Of a DNA stretch of 64,000 bases, positions 15,111 through 22,862 are shown piece after piece (within the stretch, counting starts at the first letter, position 1; each line of letters starts with the position of its first letter). The stretch covers positions 1,860,001 to 1,924,000 of the forward strand of contig OZ244921.1 in NCBI GenBank assembly GCA_965221755.1, written 5' to 3'. This DNA comes from Azophilus sp965221755. GTDB taxonomy: Bacteria > Pseudomonadota > Gammaproteobacteria > Pseudomonadales > Azotimanducaceae. Under the pieces are notes generated by a model. It saw only the letters and a list, made by a program, of their open reading frames with translations. It was not told where the DNA came from and did not search any database. The position numbers were made by a program, and so were the translations under genes.

Positions 15111-15154
15111 CTGCGAGGGGCGGACCCCTCGCGCACCCCAAGCTGAAGGCTTTA

Positions 15155-15175
15155 CGGCGCTCGTTCAGAGCGCCG
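15155..15175. terminator. perfect hairpin between tuf and the convergent SDR gene
   Basis: CGGCGCTC (15155-15162) and GAGCGCCG (15168-15175) form an 8-bp stem with a 5-base loop. It lies between convergent transcription units and could stop transcription from either side. No clear T-tract is present on either strand. Confidence 0.45.
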
Positions 15176-15202
15176 CTCCCTGGGTATCAGCAGCACATGA
15201 CT

Positions 15203-16006
15203 CTAAGAAACGGCGCCTTCCAAGGACATGCTGGTGTAGCCGCCATCCACAACTAAGTTCTGACCCGTAACCCACCGCGCTTTTGAACTGGCGAGAAAGA
15301 ACATTGCCTCTGCAATGTCTGCTGGTTCACCGGCCCGCTGAATAGGTTGAGCAGTGGCCATCATCGGTTTTACCTGCTCAATCATGCTGGCATCTCCAGC
15401 CGGTGGGCCATCGGGGAACATGGTGTCAACCAACAACCGTGTTGGAACGCCACTTGGGCTGACGCAATTTATGCGAATGCCGTCGACTGCAAGCCGAGAC
15501 GAAACGCTTTTTGTCCAATGAATCACCGCCGCCTTTAGCGCGCTGTAAACGAATCCGTCCTTGCTGGACGAGACCACGCCTCGGACACTAGTGGTATTCA
15601 GGATCACGCCCCCGCCCTGAGCGCGCATGATGGGTACCACAAGCTGCGTTGCGGTCATTGCGGACAGCATCAATACCTTAAACACCATCACTGCCTTCTC
15701 TTCGGCCAGATTGTCCAAAGTGCTGGTATCCGCGATGCCAGCGTTGTTGATCAGGCAGTCAATGCGTCCCGTGGTCTCATGCACCGTTGAGATGTAATCC
15801 GCGATTTGTTGCTTATCCGCAACATCAGTCTTAACAAACCGAGCGATCTCTCTACCTAGCGACTCAGCAAGATTGGCGCCCTTATCTTCATCCATATCGG
15901 CGATAAAAACGCTGGCGCCTGCACTGGCGAACCTCTCGACAATGCCTCGCCCAATGCCATTGGCTCCGCCGGTAACTATGACAGTCTTGCCCATAAACTC
16001 AGCCAC
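15203..16006 (-). CDS. short-chain dehydrogenase/reductase
   Basis: 267 residues, a classical SDR. The NAD(P)-binding motif TGGANGIG is at residues 12-19, NNAG at 87-90, the catalytic Ser140 (NTTS), Tyr154 and Lys158 (YSALK), and a C-terminal GQNLVVDGGYTS. The acidic IADMDED after the second strand suggests NAD preference (inference). The start is GTG at 16006; an ATG at 15994 is the alternative. It is the last gene of the island operon, 15 bases after the alpha/beta hydrolase gene. It would oxidise an alcohol, possibly one made by the P450. Confidence 0.9.
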   Translation of the reverse strand: MAEFMGKTVIVTGGANGIGRGIVERFASAGASVFIADMDEDKGANLAESLGREIARFVKTDVADKQQIADYISTVHETTGRIDCLINNAGIADTSTLDNLAEEKAVMVFKVLMLSAMTATQLVVPIMRAQGGGVILNTTSVRGVVSSSKDGFVYSALKAAVIHWTKSVSSRLAVDGIRINCVSPSGVPTRLLVDTMFPDGPPAGDASMIEQVKPMMATAQPIQRAGEPADIAEAMFFLASSKARWVTGQNLVVDGGYTSMSLEGAVS

Positions 16007-16021
16007 GCTGGTTACTCACAA

Positions 16022-16855
16022 TCAGCTCAAAACCTGTGCTTCCGCGCTCTGCATAAACTCTCGAAGCCTGGGTGCCAAATCTTGTGATGCGAGTTCCGAG
16101 TAGAACACGCCGTGATCCGGGGCAATGTACGATACGAATTGTGGATTGCGTTCCACCTCTCGGATATGCCATGGCATCACCCCATCATGTTCGGCGATGA
16201 TAAAGAAAATAGGGCGTGTTACGCGCTTTAGCTTCTCTGGAATGTTGTCTCGAAACACAGCCCTGTATCCCCATGCCCAGTTTTCACCGGCTTTGAGCGT
16301 TGCGATCAGCTCCCGGTGCACAAGCTCAGGGGGCAGTTGAATGTGCGGTGCCAGTTCGAGCCCGTTCGCGACCCGGTTCCATGCGCGTAAAATATGGTCG
16401 CCGAGCGGGTCACAGGGATTGGGATACGCATAGATGCGTTCCATATCTTCGCCCTCTCCAGGGTCAGAGGCCGCAACACCGTTCAGTATGGCGGATAGGG
16501 TTCGGCCGGGGGCTGAACATGCAAGCTCCAGCGCGATCGATGCTCCCGTATGGTGGCCGAAGGCGTGAAACTTATCCACACTCAAGGCATCGAGCGCTTC
16601 CAGAACAACTTTGCCAATGTACGCGATGGACGGCTCCGCACTGGGTTTATAGCTTTCACCATAGCCCGGTGTGTCGATCGCAATGGTAGGGACATCACCT
16701 GCCAGCGCCGTCATCAAGCTTTCATAAGACTCAGAGGATGACGCGGTCATGTGAAATAGTATGAGAAACGGCCCCGCACCATCACTTTGGATACGGTAAT
16801 GGATCTGCCCATCCGAAACGTCCACGTAGCCTTTCTTTACATTCACTTCCGCCAC
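16022..16855 (-). CDS. alpha/beta hydrolase with non-serine nucleophile motif
   Basis: 277 residues when started at GTG 16855, which has GGAG nine bases upstream; a TTG at 16870 would overlap the P450 stop. It shows the alpha/beta fold with an oxyanion-type HMTASS after the third strand, DTPGYGES, a nucleophile elbow reading GHHTGA, an acid-bearing AEHDGVMPW and the C-terminal APDHGVF histidine. The elbow normally reads G-x-S-x-G; here histidine sits where the serine should be. Similar elbows occur in other annotated hydrolases, so this may be a distinct subgroup, but ordinary ester hydrolysis is not assured. It lies between the P450 and SDR genes in the operon. Confidence 0.82.
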   Translation of the reverse strand: MAEVNVKKGYVDVSDGQIHYRIQSDGAGPFLILFHMTASSSESYESLMTALAGDVPTIAIDTPGYGESYKPSAEPSIAYIGKVVLEALDALSVDKFHAFGHHTGASIALELACSAPGRTLSAILNGVAASDPGEGEDMERIYAYPNPCDPLGDHILRAWNRVANGLELAPHIQLPPELVHRELIATLKAGENWAWGYRAVFRDNIPEKLKRVTRPIFFIIAEHDGVMPWHIREVERNPQFVSYIAPDHGVFYSELASQDLAPRLREFMQSAEAQVLS

Positions 16856-16859
16856 TGGC

Positions 16860-18431
16860 TTAATCTCCAACCGAGATCGTGGGCCGCTCTAACTTAACCT
16901 GCGCGTTTTGCATTAACTTGATGAGCACGGTGGCTTGCATTTGCGGCTCCGCTACCAGTTCCACACGCTCCACCTGCCGCAGGAATTCTTCCAGGAACAC
17001 CCTGAGTTCAAGCCTGGCCAGTCGAAAGCCGAGACAGAGGTGCTGGCCAATACCGAAGGTAAGGTGGGGATTGGGATGCCTGCTGATATCGAAGATGAGA
17101 GGGTGATCAAAAACTTCTTCATCGAAGTTCGCTGAAGCATAGAGCAACACCAACTTGTCTCCCGCCTTGATAACCTGCCCCCCGAACTCATGGTCCTTGG
17201 TCGCTGTGCGCATGGCGTTATTGACCGGCAGGTAGTAGCGGAGGAACTCGTTGATCGCAACATTCAAATCAACTCCCGGCGCACGAAACTGTTCCATCAA
17301 CTCAGGGTTCTGGCCAAATTGGGCTACGATGTGCGCCAGCGTTGAGCGGGTTGTCTCAAGCGCCGCGACCGCAAGCTGCATGAACATGCTCGCGAATTCC
17401 TCTTGCGTTTGCTCTCTGTCACCAATGCTCAGCATCGCAGATATGAGATCGGCGCCTTCCTTGCCTCGCCGTAACTCAGCGTAGCTCAGTGCAAATCCTG
17501 CCAGTTCGCTCACAGCCTCGGCCAAGGCTTCCGGGGTTTCTTCGCTGGCCTTCACCATTCCATCTGCAAGACGAAGCAGCTTGGTGCGATCGGCTTTTGG
17601 CAGCTCCATGATCTTGCCGATGACGTTCAAAGGCAAATGCGCGGCCACGTCGTAGACGAATTCCACACCTTCCGGTCGAAATGCCGATTCAACCAATAAC
17701 TTGCACTCGTCTCTTAGCCAATCTTCCAAGCATCTCAGTGAATCGTTGGCGAAGAAGCTGGAGACGGCCCGGCGCATTTCGTTGTGCCGTGGTGGGTCGG
17801 TCGTGAGCATCGAACCAAGTGTTGGATCATCACTGCCGGTAAAAAAAGCGCCCTGCGCGGAGGAATAGGTGGCTGGATCCGAGCAAATCGCAACGATGTG
17901 CTGGTATCGGGAAATGACCCAGTGGCCTTCATGTTCCCCTAATGCGCGCCAGTAAACGGGATTGTTTTTGCGTAGATCGGCAAAGATCTCATGGCGCGCT
18001 GGATCCAAATAAAGCTGCGGATCCTCCAAGGAAAAAATGTCGTGATCCGAGCTGCTTGCAGCCTCGCTCCCGGCCTCGTCGATGACTTGCGATACATGGG
18101 AGGTTGGGCGCGATGGCACCTCGCCACCCACATGAACGGTCATGCCATCAAGTTGCTCCGTCACGTCAATCTGACAACTAAGGCGGCTTGTTGGCAACGC
18201 TCCGTCGGCAAACTCCAGCATGTTTGCTTCCAGCGCTTCCGGCTTGCCCAGCTGCTTCATCCAGTACTCATCGAGAATGACATGGCAGGTCGCGCAACTG
18301 CAATTCCCGCCACACTCGGCCAGAATTCCGTCCACGCCTTCTGAGTAGGCAGCCTGCATGAGCGATTGCCCGGTTTCAGCCTGGACGTCGATCTTTTCAC
18401 CGCTATGGGTTACGAAAGTTACCTTTGCCAT
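16860..18431 (-). CDS. ferredoxin-cytochrome P450 fusion protein
   Basis: 523 residues. Residues 1-105 are a vertebrate/putidaredoxin-type 2Fe-2S ferredoxin with ligands Cys40, Cys46, Cys49 (AECGGNCSCATCH) and Cys86. A Ser/Glu-rich linker covers about 106-130. The rest is a bacterial P450: I-helix AALETTRS near 357-363, ExxR at Glu395-Arg398 (NEFLR), and the heme-binding loop FGIGQHLCLG with Cys466. The electron-donor domain is N-terminal; a separate ferredoxin reductase would still be needed and none is in the window. It probably hydroxylates the island's substrate. It is expressed with the hydrolase and SDR downstream. Confidence 0.93.
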   Translation of the reverse strand: MAKVTFVTHSGEKIDVQAETGQSLMQAAYSEGVDGILAECGGNCSCATCHVILDEYWMKQLGKPEALEANMLEFADGALPTSRLSCQIDVTEQLDGMTVHVGGEVPSRPTSHVSQVIDEAGSEAASSSDHDIFSLEDPQLYLDPARHEIFADLRKNNPVYWRALGEHEGHWVISRYQHIVAICSDPATYSSAQGAFFTGSDDPTLGSMLTTDPPRHNEMRRAVSSFFANDSLRCLEDWLRDECKLLVESAFRPEGVEFVYDVAAHLPLNVIGKIMELPKADRTKLLRLADGMVKASEETPEALAEAVSELAGFALSYAELRRGKEGADLISAMLSIGDREQTQEEFASMFMQLAVAALETTRSTLAHIVAQFGQNPELMEQFRAPGVDLNVAINEFLRYYLPVNNAMRTATKDHEFGGQVIKAGDKLVLLYASANFDEEVFDHPLIFDISRHPNPHLTFGIGQHLCLGFRLARLELRVFLEEFLRQVERVELVAEPQMQATVLIKLMQNAQVKLERPTISVGD

Positions 18432-18448
18432 ACTGTTTTTCCGGCTCG

Positions 18449-18955
18449 CTAGTGGTTCGCGAGTTTGGTGCCGTCTGCGTAGTAGCGCTGATGCCAGATA
18501 CCGGTGGGGTCTTCATCGCCAATCGGCGTTCGCCAGGACTTGATCCGACATTTGGCAAGGGTGACCTTGTATAAGCCTCTCTGCTGATCGTCTGTACTGG
18601 TTACATAGGCCTCAGCTTCCTCGTCGGACGTGTAACGCTTCATCATCGTGAGAAAAAGATCCCGCCACTCATTGTCCTCTCCCAGGTCATGGACGAGTTC
18701 CGCCTCACCCTCAATAATCATTTTGCGCATGGGTTGCGGGAGTTCGTCGATGCACAAGGCGACCCTCGGGTCTTTTCGGAGGCATCCGAACCATTCGGAT
18801 TTCGCACGTGGGGTAAAGTAGATTTCACCGTCCTGGTGCAGGAAAGAGATAGGTACTACGATCGGGCTCCCATCTTCGCGCGTGCACCCTAATCTCAAAC
18901 CGACTTTACGTTCATCCAGGAAGGCAACCTGTTCTTCTTGGCTGAGTTTTGGCAT
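18449..18955 (-). CDS. pyridoxamine 5'-phosphate oxidase-like FMN split-barrel protein
   Basis: 168 residues from ATG 18955, preceded by AAGGAGA; an upstream in-frame start would run into the previous gene. Typical features of the split-barrel flavin family are a TREDGSPIVVPISFLHQDGEIYF beta-barrel start, KDPRVALCIDE and RKMIIEGEAELV. Members bind FMN, F420 or heme and act as reductases, oxygenases or binding proteins, so the reaction is open. It lies between the amidohydrolase and P450 genes with gaps of 34 and 17 bases. This suggests a redox step in the same pathway. Confidence 0.85.
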   Translation of the reverse strand: MPKLSQEEQVAFLDERKVGLRLGCTREDGSPIVVPISFLHQDGEIYFTPRAKSEWFGCLRKDPRVALCIDELPQPMRKMIIEGEAELVHDLGEDNEWRDLFLTMMKRYTSDEEAEAYVTSTDDQQRGLYKVTLAKCRIKSWRTPIGDEDPTGIWHQRYYADGTKLANH

Positions 18956-18989
18956 GTGTTGTCTCCTTGCTTGATATGATTGGCGTTCG

Positions 18990-20717
18990 CTAGTTTGCGC
19001 CGCAGCCGACGACTTCACCGGGCAGAATACCTGTGGGTTCCATGTCTGGTTTCAAGATTTGCTTGCCGTTCACGACAACTGCGTCGACGCCTCGGGCGTA
19101 GACAACCCGGCGCCAGTCTCCATTCGGCAACACGCTGTCGACGTCGTATTTGTCCCGTTGGTAGCCGAGTTCGTCGTAGTCGTAGACAAAGAGATCAGCC
19201 GCGTAGCCTTCCAGCAACAAACCTCGGTTGTGCAATCCCAAGGTGCGTGCCGGCAGAAAACTCAGCTTGGCATGCAAGTCTTCCAAGCTCATCTCGTCGG
19301 TTTCCCGCGTCATCCATATAATTTGATCTGTGGAGTAGTGGCCGCCGTTCCAGAACTTCGGGTGCGCACCCCCATCTGAGTTGCCAGGGAGGATTCTCTG
19401 ATGCCTGATCACTTCCCCAACTTCCTGCGCATTTCGGCTCAGGGCTTGCCCCGCTAAAACGAAGTCCGCTTCAAGGCTTGTCACAATGAGGATATCGAGA
19501 AACAGATCAACTACTGGCTTGCCCAATTCAGCAGCAATGCGCTCCAAGTTTTGACCTTCGTATTTCGCGTACGCTTCATCGCCATGCGTGTTGGACAGCA
19601 AGTAGGTCTCGAGCGCACCACCCGCACCCATCAACTCCTTGGGCGTGTATTCATCTTTGAGCCGCTGTTGCCATTCGGGGTCGTTCACCTTGGCGATCTT
19701 GTCATTCAGGTCGCCACAGGTGCTGAACTCGCGAAAAGCGGGCATCACGTCCCATACGTTGAATTCATAGGCCTTGATTTCATTCCAACCTCGAAGCGTC
19801 AGCGAACTCGCATAGATCGGAAGCCCGTTCTCATCCATTTCGTCCAGCCATATCAGGAGCGACTTGTGGTAGTCAGGAAGCGCATCCAGAACGATTACGA
19901 TATTGTGGATCACCGGCCGCCCACAACGTCGAGCCAACTTTTCGACCACTTGGCGGTTATCAGCGTTGGGTGAGGAAACATTGGCTTGGATGACACCTTC
20001 ACCGCGTTTTCGTAACACCTCCGACAGCTCATAAACCATTTCAATATCCATGATATCAGTCGGCATAGGCGTGCCATCGTAGTCGCAGTGGCTGTTGTGG
20101 TCACCGTGAAAGGAGAAGGCAAAGCCAATCGCGCCATGATCCATGGCTTCATTCAGCAAATCCTTCATTTGCTGCATTTCTGCGGGTGTCGCCGTGCGCG
20201 ACTTAGCCGCCTCTATGCCCATCACGTAAATCAGTAGAGGGTTAAGCGGCACGTACATGGCCAGGTTGATGCCGATGGGCATTTGCTTAAGGTGCGCCAT
20301 CCACTGAGGAAAGGTCTCCCAATCCCAGGACATGGCTGTCCGCTGCGCATCGATGGGCACCTGTTCGGTATTCGCCATCATCAGCATGTAGCGCTCTTGA
20401 TGGTCCGGCTTGCAGGGCGCAAAGCCAAAACCGCAATTCCCGCCGACGACGGTGGTCACGCCATGCCAACTGGAACTGGTGCAGTACGGGTCCCAGTGTA
20501 GTTGCGCGTCGTAGTGCGTGTGGGAATCGATCACGCCCGGGGCCACGATCTTGCCGCGTGCATCGATTGTTTCTGCAGCCTGACCTTCCGGGATGTTGGT
20601 GCTGATCTGTTTGATTACACCATCCGAGATACCGATGTCGCCCGTGTATCGCGGGGAACGCGTACCATCCACGATGGTGCCACTCTTGATGACTAGATCG
20701 TATTTGCTCATCTCCAT
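18990..20717 (-). CDS. amidohydrolase family 3 / N-acyl-D-amino acid deacylase-like protein
   Basis: 575 residues. The N-terminal small beta domain (DLVIKSGTIVDGTRSPRYTGDIGI) leads into the barrel with HTHYDAQLHWDP (metal-binding HxH) and GGNCGFGFAPC, whose Cys corresponds to the metal-bridging Cys of D-aminoacylases. A late GNSDGGAHP carries the conserved Asp. The central His-rich SHHK-type motif of classical D-aminoacylases is not evident; the region instead reads VIHNIVIV. Substrate therefore should not be assumed. The family hydrolyses N-acyl-D-amino acids or related cyclic amides. It follows hyuB by 24 bases. Confidence 0.88.
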   Translation of the reverse strand: MEMSKYDLVIKSGTIVDGTRSPRYTGDIGISDGVIKQISTNIPEGQAAETIDARGKIVAPGVIDSHTHYDAQLHWDPYCTSSSWHGVTTVVGGNCGFGFAPCKPDHQERYMLMMANTEQVPIDAQRTAMSWDWETFPQWMAHLKQMPIGINLAMYVPLNPLLIYVMGIEAAKSRTATPAEMQQMKDLLNEAMDHGAIGFAFSFHGDHNSHCDYDGTPMPTDIMDIEMVYELSEVLRKRGEGVIQANVSSPNADNRQVVEKLARRCGRPVIHNIVIVLDALPDYHKSLLIWLDEMDENGLPIYASSLTLRGWNEIKAYEFNVWDVMPAFREFSTCGDLNDKIAKVNDPEWQQRLKDEYTPKELMGAGGALETYLLSNTHGDEAYAKYEGQNLERIAAELGKPVVDLFLDILIVTSLEADFVLAGQALSRNAQEVGEVIRHQRILPGNSDGGAHPKFWNGGHYSTDQIIWMTRETDEMSLEDLHAKLSFLPARTLGLHNRGLLLEGYAADLFVYDYDELGYQRDKYDVDSVLPNGDWRRVVYARGVDAVVVNGKQILKPDMEPTGILPGEVVGCGAN

Positions 20718-20741
20718 TACCTCAAAGTGTTTGAGTAGATT

Positions 20742-22862
20742 TCACACTACTAGTTGGGTTTCTTTACGGTCCAAGTGGGCTGCCCGTGTCCAGCTATCTG
20801 GCATGGTGCTGAAGCTTCGCTCCACGCCATCCACCACCACATCGACAAACAACATACTGCCGTCCACGGGATCCAGGTAGCCAACGGCTTCAACCCCGTC
20901 CGCTGTAGGCAAGAAGTTCCGTAATTGCGGGCAGCCATCGGTCCAGTGATCTGGTGTGACTGCCAACACACTGCCGGTCTTTTCGCTGATGGCTCTGCCG
21001 CCCTTTCTCACGATTCCAGGATAGAGCGGCGCACAGTTGGAGAGATCCCCGCGACTGACGGATTCATCGACTTCGCCACAGGGTTTAAGCGCGCCACAGG
21101 CCTCCTCAAGCCGCTTGGCTCGTAGGTCCGCTCGCTGCTTCTCGGTAGCGGCTGGATCACCAGCGACGACGCCATATATTTCAAGCGCTTCCGCCTCGTC
21201 GATGCGCAGGGTGTGCAAGTCAGATTCAACCGAAGCCGGATCACGATCCAGCGGGTCGCCGTAACCGCCTCCCGTCGCCACGTGCAACACAAATTGCTCG
21301 TCAGGTAGGAGACTAAATCCGGATTCATGATCACTGAGAGTTCGTACACTACCATCCGCCGAACGAATGGATAGAACATTACGAGCCCCTGGATAACCGC
21401 CCGCGGTACCAACCAGCGGAATCCTGCATCGATTGGCAAAGATGGTTCCAAACAGCGTATCTGTATCTGATAACTTGTATTCGATCTCAAGCCCAGCACC
21501 GGCGCGATAACGACCTGCGCCGTCACCGCCAGACATTTTCCGAATCCGTCGAGTCTCAATTTCAATGGGGTACCACGATTCAACAACCTCGATGTCGGGC
21601 AGCTCAAGCGCGCCGCCGTCGCTGACCATCCAGCTGAATAGATCATTGCCGTCCCGATCATTCGCTCCTGAAGCACCACTGGCACCACCATCCATCATGA
21701 GCCAGCCATCGGGCTGGCCATGCAGCCCAAGACCCGCCCAAGTGTGCAATGCACTCGCTGAACCTGCTGCAGGCCCGGAAAGAAAGCGTCTTGCCTCGAC
21801 ATCTTCGGAAGCGGCAACCGCCTGCATCAATGCCCGAATGCCCACCTCAACCGCGTTAAAGGAAACCTCCACATGGCCAAAGCCAACCGGCGCGGGTGGT
21901 GAGCAATTCAGGATGCTCTCCTCGGGACAATGCACATGGAAGGTCTCAAAGAAGCCTCCATTGTATGGCAGGTCCTGGCAAAGTATGTTGGCGATATCTA
22001 CGCCGAGCTCACCTTTGACAATGAAAGGCTTGCTGTTGAAAAAATGTGGTGCTTGGGGTGATGCACCCGTGAAGTCAAAATGAAGGTGTCCTTGTTTCAC
22101 CGTCAGTCTGCACGGAACGACGAAGGTTTCGTCGTTCCACTCATTCCAACTAGTGGCTTCGTACACACCGTCTTCCAGCGCTTCGATTCGGCGGATGAGC
22201 TCGTTGCGAGTCAGCTCACACAGATCATCAACCGCTTTCGCAAACACGTCCCTACCGTGCTGGGCAACCACTTCCTGCAAGCTCTGTTGCGCGATATGAC
22301 AACCTGCGATCAAGCCGCGCAGATCGATATTGACCAAATCGGACAAACGAATGTTGTTCAATAGGAAGTCCCATACATCGCGTCGCTCAACGCCATCGCG
22401 AATGGCGAGCACAGGCGGAAACCGGACGGCTTCTTGATAGCACTCAGTGGCACCTGGTGCGAAAGAGCCAGGCACCATGCCGCCCATGTCCATCATATGT
22501 GCCGTCGAAGCCACCCAGGCGGACAAGAAGTCATCACTGAACACCGGCTGGAGGATGAACACATCCTGTGGATGGAGGCCACCCCCATTGTGCGGATCGT
22601 TCGCCATGAAGACGTCACCGGCTTTAATGTCATCACCGTGGCGCTCAAGGGTTGCATTGATGGAGTGGCTAGCGGCATAGAAGTGCGTTCGCGTCGCCCC
22701 GGCACCCGTGATCAATCGTCCCTTACCATCACAAATCATCACACCGTAGTCTTTCGATTCGACCACTACAGGGCTGATCGCCGTGCGCTCGATCGCCAGA
22801 CCAGCCTCGTCGCAAATCGCATTCAACCGATTCCTCAAGACTTCCAAAAAGACAGGATTCAT
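20742..22862 (-). CDS. hyuB: hydantoinase B / oxoprolinase family subunit
   Basis: 706 residues. It opens MNPVFLEVLRNRLNAICDEAG, the signature start of HyuB-type subunits, and contains MANDPHNGGGLHPQDV, STAHMMDMGG, FDFTGASPQAPHFFNSKP, the PYNGG metal-site block, and GGDGAGRYRAGAG near the C-terminal half. HyuA/HyuB pairs use ATP to open cyclic amides (N-methylhydantoin, 5-oxoproline) or carboxylate ketones. The ATG overlaps the hyuA stop (ATGA), showing translational coupling. About 120 residues after the core are less conserved and may help substrate choice. Confidence 0.93.
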   Translation of the reverse strand: MNPVFLEVLRNRLNAICDEAGLAIERTAISPVVVESKDYGVMICDGKGRLITGAGATRTHFYAASHSINATLERHGDDIKAGDVFMANDPHNGGGLHPQDVFILQPVFSDDFLSAWVASTAHMMDMGGMVPGSFAPGATECYQEAVRFPPVLAIRDGVERRDVWDFLLNNIRLSDLVNIDLRGLIAGCHIAQQSLQEVVAQHGRDVFAKAVDDLCELTRNELIRRIEALEDGVYEATSWNEWNDETFVVPCRLTVKQGHLHFDFTGASPQAPHFFNSKPFIVKGELGVDIANILCQDLPYNGGFFETFHVHCPEESILNCSPPAPVGFGHVEVSFNAVEVGIRALMQAVAASEDVEARRFLSGPAAGSASALHTWAGLGLHGQPDGWLMMDGGASGASGANDRDGNDLFSWMVSDGGALELPDIEVVESWYPIEIETRRIRKMSGGDGAGRYRAGAGLEIEYKLSDTDTLFGTIFANRCRIPLVGTAGGYPGARNVLSIRSADGSVRTLSDHESGFSLLPDEQFVLHVATGGGYGDPLDRDPASVESDLHTLRIDEAEALEIYGVVAGDPAATEKQRADLRAKRLEEACGALKPCGEVDESVSRGDLSNCAPLYPGIVRKGGRAISEKTGSVLAVTPDHWTDGCPQLRNFLPTADGVEAVGYLDPVDGSMLFVDVVVDGVERSFSTMPDSWTRAAHLDRKETQLVV

